A stretch of DNA of 64,000 nt from Flavobacteriales bacterium. GTDB lineage: Bacteria > Bacteroidota > Bacteroidia > Flavobacteriales_D > Sanyastnellaceae. The position numbers and the translations under genes are program-made. Below are positions 25,825 through 33,901 of the stretch, piece by piece. The notes below the pieces were generated by a model. That model was not told the DNA's origin, did no database searches, and saw only the letters and a program-made list of their open reading frames with translations. The stretch's first letter is position 1. Every line of letters starts with the position of its first letter. Where the stretch lies: the NCBI GenBank assembly GCA_947456965.1, contig CANGTU010000003.1, forward strand, positions 1-64,000, written 5' to 3'.

Positions 25825-27038
25825 TGGAGAAGATGCCAAATCCCGCCCCCGGAAGCCATTCAGTCCGGCAGACCCGCGGTAAACGACGGATCGTCGGCTT
25901 TCTTATGGCGGCCTTTGCGCTGATGGCTGCCAGTCCTGGGCCGTACCGTCCAGTTGACCAATTCATCGTGGTACTCGATGCCGGCCATGGTGGGAAGGAC
26001 CCCGGCAACCTCGGAACCGGCAGGTACAAGAAGACAGAGAAGGATGTGTCGCTGGATGTGACCCTCGCCGTGGGGTCCTATATCGAGGAGAACTATCCGG
26101 AGGTGCAGGTAGTATACACCCGGAAAGGCGACTCCTTCCCCACCCTGAAGGACCGGGTGGATGCCGCCAATGCCGCTGCAGCCGATCTCTTCATCAGCAT
26201 TCACTGCAATGCGAATGACAACAAGGCGGCGTATGGATCGGAGACCTATGTGATGGGGCTGCACAAGTCGGAGGAAAGTCTCCGGAATGCCATGCGTGAA
26301 AATGCGTCCATATTTCTGGAAGAAGACCATGAATCGAACTACGCGGGATTCGACCCCAAAAACCCGGATACCTACATCGCTCTCAGTTTGCGGGAGAATA
26401 TCTTTCTCGACCAAAGTCTGAATCTCGCCAAGCACGTACAGGAGCAGTTTCGCGGACGGGTCGGCCGCAAAGACCGGGGCGTCAAGCAGGCCGGTTATTA
26501 TGTGATCAGTTTCACGAATATGCCCAGCGTGCTCGTCGAACTGGGGTTTCTGACCAATGCAGAAGAAGAGGACTTCCTGCAGAGTGAGCAGGGCAAAGGG
26601 TACATGTCATCGGCGATTTACCGGGCGTTCAAGGACTATTACCACAAGATCAGTCATGGCAAGTCCATCTCACCCGACGGTGCACCGGTGCAACTGGAGG
26701 TGCGCGCTCCTGGTAAGCATCACGATGGCAACGTGCCGGATGGATCAAGCGATATTGTATGGCGCGAGGTGCCCGGAGGCATCCGGTACCAGGTTCAGAT
26801 TCTGTCGTCGGTAAAACCTGTGGACAAGAAATCACCCGATTTCAAAGGACTCGAGCAAGTCGAGGAGTACTTTAGCAACGGTGCCTATCGCTACGTAGCG
26901 GGCCGAACCGCCAGTTTTAAAGAAGCCAAGGCCATGCAGGATGCCCTGCGCAAGATGGGATTTCGCGATGCCTTCGTGGTGGCCTTTGATAAGGATAAGC
27001 GGGTGGATCTGAGCGTGGCAATGCAAAAAACGGAATGA
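25809..27038 (+). CDS. N-acetylmuramoyl-L-alanine amidase (Amidase_3) with SPOR-like C-terminus
   Basis: Zinc-dependent periplasmic hydrolase that cuts the amide between muramic acid and the peptide of peptidoglycan. In 409 residues: an export signal (about 27-44), the catalytic domain (about 50-290) with zinc ligands in VVLDAGHGGKDPG, the following Glu (KKTEKDVSL), SIHCNAND and the catalytic Glu in SVLVELGFLTN, then a C-terminal SPOR-like region (RYQVQILSSVKP to about residue 395). ATG 25824 is an equally good start. It is followed one base later by the MCE gene. Both, and the divergent lptD, serve the cell envelope. Confidence 0.9.
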   Translation: MGFKTMEKMPNPAPGSHSVRQTRGKRRIVGFLMAAFALMAASPGPYRPVDQFIVVLDAGHGGKDPGNLGTGRYKKTEKDVSLDVTLAVGSYIEENYPEVQVVYTRKGDSFPTLKDRVDAANAAAADLFISIHCNANDNKAAYGSETYVMGLHKSEESLRNAMRENASIFLEEDHESNYAGFDPKNPDTYIALSLRENIFLDQSLNLAKHVQEQFRGRVGRKDRGVKQAGYYVISFTNMPSVLVELGFLTNAEEEDFLQSEQGKGYMSSAIYRAFKDYYHKISHGKSISPDGAPVQLEVRAPGKHHDGNVPDGSSDIVWREVPGGIRYQVQILSSVKPVDKKSPDFKGLEQVEEYFSNGAYRYVAGRTASFKEAKAMQDALRKMGFRDAFVVAFDKDKRVDLSVAMQKTE

Positions 27039-27039
27039 C

Positions 27040-28089
27040 ATGAAGCTTTCCCGGGAATTCCTGATCGGTGTGGTCGTAGTGGTTGCCATTGCCCTGCTGT
27101 ATCTCGGAATCAACTACCTCAAGGGAGTTAACCTCTTCGCCAAACAGCAGAAATTTTACGCTATCTATGATAATGTTGCCGGTCTCGTCCCCTCCAACGC
27201 TGTCGTGCTGAACGGCTTCAAGGTTGGAATCGTCAGTGAAATGAGGATGCACCCGAGCGGTGATGGGCGGCTTGTGGTGGAGATTCTGCTGGACAATGAT
27301 GATCTCACCATACCGGCAGATACCCGTCTTGAGATCTATGATGCCGACCTCTTCGGCGGTAAGGCCATCAAACTTCAACTTGGAGACAGCTCGGTGATGG
27401 CCGTGCACAAAGACACCCTCTCGGGCAGCGTGGATCCGGGATTGACGGACATCATCAAGAAGGAACTCGAGCCCCTTAAGCAAAAGACATCTGAACTTTT
27501 TTTGGGACTCGACAGTGTGCTGACGAATCTCAACGCGGTATTCAAGAGCTCTTCCACCAAAGGAATACCGGATATGTTCAGAAGTTTACAGGGAACACTC
27601 GAAAATCTCGAAAACTCTTCTGCAAGTCTCGACAACCTGCTGGCCACCAACAACCAACGCATCACGGATATCCTGGCCAACGTAGAGTCCATTTCGTCCA
27701 ACCTGAAAGGCAATAACGCCAGTCTGACCCGCGCCGTTACCAACTTCTCGAGTCTGAGCGACACCCTGGCCCGTCTGCAACTGGCTTCCACCATGCTCAA
27801 GGTGGATAAGGCTATTGGCGAATTCTCCACGACCATGGAGAAGATCAACCAGGGCACGGGTACTCTCGGGCAGCTCATCAGCAATGATAGTCTGCACCAC
27901 GAGTTGGTTTCCGCCTCCCACAGCCTCGACCTGCTCCTCGATGATATGCGCGTGCATCCCAAGCGCTACGTTCAGGTTTCACTCATCGGAAGACGCGATT
28001 CAGAGCGATTCTCCAAGTCACAGCTCGAGCAAATGCGGGATGAGATCAATGAGCTGCTGAAGGAGCGGGAGAAGGAAAAGGCCCCATAA
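27040..28089 (+). CDS. MCE/MlaD-family lipid transport protein
   Basis: Periplasmic, inner-membrane-anchored lipid-binding protein of the MlaD type, normally the substrate-handling part of an ABC system moving phospholipids between membranes. 349 residues: N-terminal membrane anchor (about 6-28), one MCE domain (about 37-118, with VAGLVPSNAVVLNGFKVG and GGKAIKLQLG), then a long helical, Asn/Ser/Leu-rich coiled-coil region (about 150-300). The associated permease and ATPase are not in the window. It directly follows the amidase gene and is likely co-transcribed. Confidence 0.88.
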   Translation: MKLSREFLIGVVVVVAIALLYLGINYLKGVNLFAKQQKFYAIYDNVAGLVPSNAVVLNGFKVGIVSEMRMHPSGDGRLVVEILLDNDDLTIPADTRLEIYDADLFGGKAIKLQLGDSSVMAVHKDTLSGSVDPGLTDIIKKELEPLKQKTSELFLGLDSVLTNLNAVFKSSSTKGIPDMFRSLQGTLENLENSSASLDNLLATNNQRITDILANVESISSNLKGNNASLTRAVTNFSSLSDTLARLQLASTMLKVDKAIGEFSTTMEKINQGTGTLGQLISNDSLHHELVSASHSLDLLLDDMRVHPKRYVQVSLIGRRDSERFSKSQLEQMRDEINELLKEREKEKAP

Positions 28090-28143
28090 TCCGCAACGCG
28101 CATTCCAGCTTTCCGGCTTTCCCCTGTTCTGGACCTTTCCTGC

Positions 28144-28151
28144 TATTTTCG
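28144..28151 (+). promoter_or_regulatory. Promoter box (TATTTTCG) before the Fe-S oxidoreductase gene
   Basis: A TAnnTTCG variant of the -7 box, ending four bases before the ATG at 28156, which would give a nearly leaderless transcript. The same variant recurs before other starts here. Confidence 0.35.
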
Positions 28152-28155
28152 CCTC

Positions 28156-29469
28156 ATGATCGCTCAGGCTTCTTTTCTCATCCTGCTCACAATAGCTGGC
28201 TTCCTTGCATGGAAGCGCTTTCGGTTTGTCCGAAGGAATATCCTGATTGGAAGAGATACTCCCATCACCGGCAATGCCAAGGATCGCTGGAAGACCATGC
28301 TTCTGGTGGCCCTCGGACAAGGCAAGATGTTCAGCCGGCCTCTGGCAGCTGTCATGCACCTGTTCATCTACGTCGGATTTGTCATCATCAATATCGAAGT
28401 CATCGAAATCCTCATCGATGGCATCTTTGGTACACATCGCATCCTCTCCTTCATGGGTGGACTGTATGATGTGCTGATTGGATCCTTCGAAATCCTCGCC
28501 TTACTGGTCATCGTGGCCTGTGTGGTCTTTCTGGCGCGCCGCAATGTGCTCCACCTCCTCCGGTTCCGGCAACGTGAACTAGAGGGATGGCCCCGCACCG
28601 ATGCCAACGTCATTCTGATCATCGAGATTCTTCTTATGAGTGCATTCCTCACCATGAATGCAGCCGATGGATTACTTCAGATGAGCGGCCACGTCCATTA
28701 CCACGACGCGGGCTCATTTCCAGTCAGCCGGTTTGTTATGCCCGGACTCGATGGATTGAGCGAAGGAGCGCTCGTCGCCGTGGAACGCTTCTGCTGGTGG
28801 TTCCACATAGCCGGCATTCTCGCCTTCATCGTGTACCTCACCTACTCCAAGCACCTCCACATCATACTCGCCTTTCCGAACACCTGGTACTCCAAGCTCG
28901 AGCCCGCCGGAACATTCACCAATCTCGATTCCGTCACCCGGGAGGTGAAGCTAATGCTCGACCCCCAAGCAAATCCACCTTCCGCTGCTCCGGCTTCGGA
29001 TACACCCCAGCGATTTGGCGCCCGCGATGTGTTTGACCTGAGTTGGGTCCAGCTCATGAATGCATACTCCTGTACAGAGTGCGGACGATGTACTTCGGAA
29101 TGCCCGGCTAACCAGACCGGCAAACTCCTTTCACCCCGCAAAATCATGATGGACACCCGGGACCGCCTAGAAGAAGTAGGGGCGTGCATGGACCAGCATG
29201 GCGGGGTATGGCAGGATGATGGAAAATCACTGCTGCGCGATTACATCACCGAAGAAGAACTCTGGGCCTGCACCACTTGCAACGCATGCACCCAGGCCTG
29301 TCCGGTCAATATCAATCCGATGGAGATCATCGTAGACCTGCGTCGATACCTGATCATGGAGGAGTCCAAATCACCGGAGAGCATTACATCCATGTTCAAT
29401 AACATCGAGAATAACGGAGCCCCCTGGGCGATGAGTCCGGCAGAGCGGGGAAGCTGGGCTGTTGGGTAA
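28156..29469 (+). CDS. Membrane-bound Fe-S oxidoreductase (HdrE/HdrC-like fusion)
   Basis: 437-residue inner membrane protein with five to six spans in the first 250 residues, resembling the cytochrome b-like gamma subunit of respiratory nitrate reductase, and a cytosolic ferredoxin domain with two [4Fe-4S] motifs: CTECGRCTSECP (about 302-313) and CTTCNACTQACP (about 372-383). It likely passes electrons between quinone and its cytosolic CCG-domain partner. In related genomes that I know, the partner gene directly follows; here it is at 33108, beyond four other genes. The natural electron donor is unknown. Confidence 0.85.
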   Translation: MIAQASFLILLTIAGFLAWKRFRFVRRNILIGRDTPITGNAKDRWKTMLLVALGQGKMFSRPLAAVMHLFIYVGFVIINIEVIEILIDGIFGTHRILSFMGGLYDVLIGSFEILALLVIVACVVFLARRNVLHLLRFRQRELEGWPRTDANVILIIEILLMSAFLTMNAADGLLQMSGHVHYHDAGSFPVSRFVMPGLDGLSEGALVAVERFCWWFHIAGILAFIVYLTYSKHLHIILAFPNTWYSKLEPAGTFTNLDSVTREVKLMLDPQANPPSAAPASDTPQRFGARDVFDLSWVQLMNAYSCTECGRCTSECPANQTGKLLSPRKIMMDTRDRLEEVGACMDQHGGVWQDDGKSLLRDYITEEELWACTTCNACTQACPVNINPMEIIVDLRRYLIMEESKSPESITSMFNNIENNGAPWAMSPAERGSWAVG

Positions 29470-29507
29470 TCTGTGCCAAATGCCGGAAATAGAAAAAATC
29501 GAAGACC

Positions 29508-29924
29508 ATGAGTTTGCTGCAGGATAAAGAAGAGGATGGAAAGAAGGTGTCGCCGGTATTGCCCGAGCACATCAAGAATTTCCTGATCGACATTGACGGT
29601 ACCGTTGGCGAGGACATTCCCAACGAGGAGCCGTGGCGGATGGAGGATGCTGCCGTTTATCCGGATGCCCTTCAGAAATGCAATCAGTGGTATGATCAGG
29701 GGCATATCATTTTCTTTTTTACTTCACGCACCGAAGCGCACAGAGAAGTAACGGAACGCTGGCTCAACCAGTCCGGTTTCAAATACCACGGCATCATTTT
29801 CGGCAAGCCGCGTGGTGGCAATTATCACTGGATCGACAACCACATGGTGCGGGCTACACGCTTTGAAGGAAAATTCACCGACCTCGTGGAGAAAGAAAGT
29901 GTGATTCAGGTATTCCGCAAGTAA
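29508..29924 (+). CDS. HAD-superfamily phosphatase-like protein
   Basis: A 138-residue cytosolic protein with the HAD motif I as FLIDIDGTVGED (nucleophile Asp and the +2 Asp near residues 28-30), motif II as FFFTSRT (near 74), a Lys region in FGKPRGGNYH and motif III-like YHWIDNHMV. Compact members of this type are frequently labelled phosphoheptose- or capsule-related, but no substrate can be read from the sequence. It follows the oxidoreductase gene by 38 bases on the same strand and ends before a bidirectional terminator. Confidence 0.7.
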   Translation: MSLLQDKEEDGKKVSPVLPEHIKNFLIDIDGTVGEDIPNEEPWRMEDAAVYPDALQKCNQWYDQGHIIFFFTSRTEAHREVTERWLNQSGFKYHGIIFGKPRGGNYHWIDNHMVRATRFEGKFTDLVEKESVIQVFRK

Positions 29925-29933
29925 GTACACCAG

Positions 29934-29967
29934 AAAAAAAGGCTGCCGCATGAGCGACAGCCTTTTT
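29934..29967. terminator. Bidirectional terminator between convergent genes
   Basis: An A-run leads into GGCTG (29941-29945), which pairs with CAGCC (29958-29962), followed by TTTTT. Including the A/T runs, the stem has ten pairs. It serves the HAD gene on the plus strand and the TonB receptor on the minus strand. Confidence 0.85.
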
Positions 29968-29985
29968 CCTTTTCCACAACACCTG

Positions 29986-32400
29986 TCAGAAGCTGCTTCG
30001 CAGTGTCACCGTGAAGTTTCTTCCAGGACCGCTGATATTCGAAGAGAATACCCGGTAATTATGATCCAGGATATTCTCCAGTGCAAGCTGCACCTGAAGG
30101 AAACGATTGAACTGGTAAGCGCCCCGCACATTGAGGGTGAGCCATGCCGGCATAAAACCATTCACAGGATCGGCTGAGTAGGAGGCGTTGTCCTCGCCAA
30201 TCAGATTATAATCCTCTGAGCGTTTGGCTGCGCTGTACATGACAAAGAACTCACCACGAAACTTTCTTGTGCGGGCCATGAGGCTGCTGCGTCCAAATGC
30301 CGGTGCGATGTGATCCAGCGGATAATCTGTAGTATCGGTCTCAAACCGCCCGAACGTATAGTTGTAAGTAGTATGAAATGACACATGGTCATTGAGGTCC
30401 GCGCGGAAAAAAGCACTGATGCCATACAGATATGCACGGTTATCATTCACCGTTGTGGTCACCTGACTGAGTTGTCCGTCAAAATCAATGCTATCCTGCC
30501 CTTCAAACAAGCCAGGCCGCACGGTGATCGCATCGCGATACCAGGTATAGAAGGCGTTGAATCCAACTGCAATACCGTTGCCCTCACGCTGCACGCCCAG
30601 GTCGAGGTTATAGGTGGTCTCGGGCTTGAGGTCCGGGTTAGGTACGATCACACGACCAGGAACAGACTCAAACACCTTGCTGAGGTCATCCACATTAGGC
30701 GCTCTGAAACCGGTAGCGGCCACCATAGATATCCTCCACTTCTTAGCGGGCAGGTAAACGAGTCCGATGTTGCCATTCAGATTGATATTGGATTGCGTGA
30801 TCTCATCGAATGGGAAAGGAAAGAATTGCTTATCCCTGAATGAAGCATTCAGATCCACCTGGTTGATGCGTATACCGTCGTTGAGGATCAGTTTGTCGCT
30901 GATCTCCCAGGCATGTGTCACATACCAGGCTGCACTTCGCATGGTTGATCCCCCATCGGGGTAGCGTGTGCTCAGGGGGCCCTCTTCACCAGTCACGATG
31001 TTCAGTGTCCTGGCTGTGGAAGTCACATCGTTGATCCATGCATCCATACCATACCGGATCTCATGTTCACCGATATGACGCGCAAAATCGGCGTTGAGAG
31101 TAAGTACAGTCACATCTTCATAGCGGTTGTTTCGGACATCCTGGTTGAAACGCCTGTCATGCCGTGTCTCGCTGATGGCCTGGTAACCGAGCGTAATCCG
31201 TCCCTCGTCATAGAATCGTCCGCCATCACGAAACTGAACCGAATAGGAAGCGAAGATTCGTTCCTGCGGCCCGTAATACCATTCCGCGAACCGGGGATTA
31301 GAACCGGAGAGCAACGTCAGGCGATCATACCGGGGCACATCAGATGAGGTGGAATACTGGAAATTCAGGATATGGCTGACTTTGTCATTCTGGCGAAACA
31401 AGAACTTTTGCAGCAGGTCAATCTGCCGGTATGCCGACCCGACCTGAACATTCTCATTTTCGTTGACCACAATGCTGTCGCGGCCGTTGATACGATCCAC
31501 ATACCACGGCCGCTTTCCCCAGTCACCATAGAACGGGTTGCGCACTGCTCCCTGACGCAAGTCGCCAAAGTCGGAATGCGTGAGGCTTGTGAACGAACCG
31601 AACTTCTTTCCCGCAATCGAGAAACTGACGTGGCCTGACTGCTCATTAGCTGCTGATCCGTAACGCAGAAATGCGCCGCCAGTTACTGCGAGTTCATCCG
31701 AATCTGAAAGGATGGGATTGCGGGTGTGAAAATGCATGACACCACCGAGCGCATCGCTGCCGTACACCACGGATCCAGGCCCAAAGAGGATTTCAACCTT
31801 GTCCATGGCCATGTTATCCAGCGTGATGATGTTCTGAAGATGTCCGCCGCGGTAGATGGCGTTGTTCATTCGCACGCCATCCACCACAATCAGGACCTTA
31901 TTGGTCTCAAATCCGCGGATGATCGGACTCCCTCCTCCAAGCTGACTTTTCTGAACCTGAATGTTTCCCGATTGCGCCATGAGATCGGCCGATGTGGACT
32001 GATTGAAGAACCGGATATCGCTTTGACGGATGACTTGAACCTGCTGAGCCACATCGCGTGATTCCTCTTCAAACCGGCTTGCCGAAATAATGACTTCACT
32101 GGAAGCATGGGGCATCTCGGTCAGCATTACCCGGTACTCCATACGTTGAAGCTCACCGTAACTAAGCGTACGGCTGAGGTAAGAAACGTGTGAAAACGTG
32201 ATGCTGTCGCCCGGCTCCATCACCGGAAGCACCACCCTGCCCCGGTGATTCGTAACGGCCGCAACCTGGCGGCCGGCGGATATCACGGCCACATCCGAAA
32301 GAGGCTGGAGCGTGGCCATATCATAAACCTTCACCTCCTGCGCGCCCATGGTCATCCATGAGCCAAGTAAAAGCAGAAGCATGATCATTCTTTTTTCCAT
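29986..32400 (-). CDS. TonB-dependent outer membrane receptor, heme/hemoprotein type
   Basis: 804-residue outer membrane transporter driven by TonB. Order: signal peptide (about 1-20), a carboxypeptidase-regulatory-like domain (about 21-95), plug domain (about 105-230, with ADLMAQSGNIQVQKSQLGGG and RGFETNKVLIVVDGVRMNNA), and a 22-strand barrel ending with the aromatic C-terminus VTLRSSF. The plug and the GFRAPNVDDLSKVFE and NPDLKPETTYNLDLG motifs are typical of hemoglobin/transferrin-type receptors, so heme or iron uptake is the likely role. The small protein at 32484, on the same strand and upstream, is probably its companion. Iron control is expected, but I saw no clear Fur box. Confidence 0.88.
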   Translation of the reverse strand: MEKRMIMLLLLLGSWMTMGAQEVKVYDMATLQPLSDVAVISAGRQVAAVTNHRGRVVLPVMEPGDSITFSHVSYLSRTLSYGELQRMEYRVMLTEMPHASSEVIISASRFEEESRDVAQQVQVIRQSDIRFFNQSTSADLMAQSGNIQVQKSQLGGGSPIIRGFETNKVLIVVDGVRMNNAIYRGGHLQNIITLDNMAMDKVEILFGPGSVVYGSDALGGVMHFHTRNPILSDSDELAVTGGAFLRYGSAANEQSGHVSFSIAGKKFGSFTSLTHSDFGDLRQGAVRNPFYGDWGKRPWYVDRINGRDSIVVNENENVQVGSAYRQIDLLQKFLFRQNDKVSHILNFQYSTSSDVPRYDRLTLLSGSNPRFAEWYYGPQERIFASYSVQFRDGGRFYDEGRITLGYQAISETRHDRRFNQDVRNNRYEDVTVLTLNADFARHIGEHEIRYGMDAWINDVTSTARTLNIVTGEEGPLSTRYPDGGSTMRSAAWYVTHAWEISDKLILNDGIRINQVDLNASFRDKQFFPFPFDEITQSNINLNGNIGLVYLPAKKWRISMVAATGFRAPNVDDLSKVFESVPGRVIVPNPDLKPETTYNLDLGVQREGNGIAVGFNAFYTWYRDAITVRPGLFEGQDSIDFDGQLSQVTTTVNDNRAYLYGISAFFRADLNDHVSFHTTYNYTFGRFETDTTDYPLDHIAPAFGRSSLMARTRKFRGEFFVMYSAAKRSEDYNLIGEDNASYSADPVNGFMPAWLTLNVRGAYQFNRFLQVQLALENILDHNYRVFSSNISGPGRNFTVTLRSSF

Positions 32401-32483
32401 ATCTATGATCCTTGAGTATTGAATAATAACGACTGAAGGGTGGGCGGAAATCCGGCCACCTCCTGGATTCAGGAAAAGAATAA

Positions 32484-33002
32484 TCAGCAGGCGTCAGGAG
32501 GAATCAATGGCATACGCCCATGAAATTCGCTTTGCAGGATTCCCGGATGAGGCAATGGAAGAATGGTCCACTCAGCAAACAATGCCGCCATACTGACCGG
32601 CGATTCAGGGATCGACAGTGCGAGCCGGAGAAAACGGCCGGGCAAGTCACCGTCCGGATAATTTCTGCTGGCCTTTTTTTCCAGATCGCGATACAAGGCC
32701 GACTCTTTCTTATCCGGATGCACGTGATATACCACCACGTCGTTTTCTTCGCGGGATTTCCTTACCACATCATACATCACTCCGCGGTAGCTGAATTCGC
32801 GATGCGCGCGCTTCCAGTGCACCTCGTGCGCATTTGATCCGTCGACCCGAAGAGGAATCAAATGATCCGAAGATTTGATTCTGCGCACGTGCGCGTCCAT
32901 TTCCGCGCGAATTGCCATCCGCTTGAGACAAAACAGCCCGTAGTATCCCCCTCCCTCAAAAAGGAAAACCAGCAGGAGAAGCAAGGACAGGCAGCGCATC
33001 AT
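32484..33002 (-). CDS. Small membrane-anchored protein paired with the TonB receptor
   Basis: 172 residues from ATG 33002: an N-terminal hydrophobic segment (CLSLLLLLVFLFEGGGYYG), then a polar domain with RMAIRAEMDAHV, HREFSYRGVMYDVVRK and VVVYHVHPDKKESAL. The combination of an F-L-F-x-G-G-Y membrane segment and an E-F-x-Y-x-G-x-M-Y-D-V-V core matches a Bacteroidota family that I remember next to metal or heme TonB receptors; its function is not established. A longer frame from 33476 would run antisense through the next gene and is rejected. TATCTTTG lies nine bases upstream of the start. Confidence 0.7.
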   Translation of the reverse strand: MMRCLSLLLLLVFLFEGGGYYGLFCLKRMAIRAEMDAHVRRIKSSDHLIPLRVDGSNAHEVHWKRAHREFSYRGVMYDVVRKSREENDVVVYHVHPDKKESALYRDLEKKASRNYPDGDLPGRFLRLALSIPESPVSMAALFAEWTILPLPHPGILQSEFHGRMPLIPPDAC

Positions 33003-33011
33003 TACGGGCTC

Positions 33012-33019
33012 CAAAGATA
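33012..33019 (-). promoter_or_regulatory. Promoter box (TATCTTTG) for the TonB module
   Basis: Read on the minus strand, TATCTTTG ends nine bases before ATG 33002. It fixes the short start of the small protein and probably drives transcription into the TonB receptor. No TTG at 19 bases upstream. Confidence 0.5.
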
Positions 33020-33107
33020 GGATGGCACGACCGGCACACATGGCATCGGGCTTCTCATGTGCAATCCAATTCTTCGCATATTTGAGCGGGCAAATTCCCC
33101 ATCCAAT

Positions 33108-33896
33108 ATGGAATTCAAAGTCAGGACAATGGCCGAATGTATGGCCGCCGGAGAAACCCCGGAAATTCTCTTCTGGGTTGGCTGCGCCGGCAGCTTCGAC
33201 GACCGTGCCAGAAAGATCACGAAAGCAGTGGCTCGAATTCTCCACCACTGCGGGGTATCCTTTGCCATCCTCGGACAAGAGGAAACCTGCACCGGTGACC
33301 CGGCAAAGCGCGCTGGTAATGAATTCCTGTTCCAGATGATGGCCATGCAGAATATCCAGGTACTGGAGGGTTACCAGGTGAAGAAAATAGTGACTGCATG
33401 TCCGCATTGCTTCAATACCCTGAAGAACGAATACCCCGGTCTCGGCGGCCACTATGAGGTTGTGCACCACACCCAACTGATCAACAGTCTGATTCAGGAT
33501 GGAAAGCTTTCTGTTGCCGGAGGTGAGTCATTCCGGGGAAAGCGCATCACATTCCATGATCCGTGTTATCTCGGAAGAGGCAACAACGTGTATGAAGCGC
33601 CTCGGGAGGTGCTGGTGAAGCTCGACGCCGAACTGGTTGAAATGAAGCGATGCAGATCCAACGGGTTATGCTGCGGAGCAGGCGGCGCCCAGATGTTCAA
33701 GGAAGCCGAAAAGGGAAACAAGGAAGTCAATATTGAGCGCACGGAAGATGCTCTGGAAGTCAAGCCCCACTTTATTGCTACCGGATGTCCTTTCTGTAAT
33801 ACCATGATGACGGATGGTGTCAAGCACTTCGAAAAGGAAGGCGAGATTCAGGTTAAGGACATTGCAGAGCTCATCGCAGAGGCAGCAGAGCTCTGA
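33108..33896 (+). CDS. CCG-domain Fe-S protein (HdrB/HdrD-like partner)
   Basis: 262-residue cytosolic protein with the two Cys-rich CCG motifs of heterodisulfide-reductase-like subunits: CTGDPAKR and CPHCFNTLKNEYP in the first half, CYLGRGNNVYEAPREVL, CCGAGGAQMF and CPFCNTMM in the second. Such pairs of motifs bind unusual Fe-S clusters. It is the expected partner of the membrane oxidoreductase at 28156. ATG 33108 gives the family-like start MEFKVRTMAE; an upstream ATG at 33057 adds a non-homologous stretch. Ends six bases from the convergent cyanophycinase stop. Confidence 0.88.
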   Translation: MEFKVRTMAECMAAGETPEILFWVGCAGSFDDRARKITKAVARILHHCGVSFAILGQEETCTGDPAKRAGNEFLFQMMAMQNIQVLEGYQVKKIVTACPHCFNTLKNEYPGLGGHYEVVHHTQLINSLIQDGKLSVAGGESFRGKRITFHDPCYLGRGNNVYEAPREVLVKLDAELVEMKRCRSNGLCCGAGGAQMFKEAEKGNKEVNIERTEDALEVKPHFIATGCPFCNTMMTDGVKHFEKEGEIQVKDIAELIAEAAEL

Positions 33897-33901
33897 ACAA
33901 G

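Noticed and set aside
33003-33476. Longer minus-strand start for the small TonB partner
   Set aside because: The extra 158 codons lie antisense to the CCG-domain gene; the ATG at 33002 has a signal-like segment and a promoter box.
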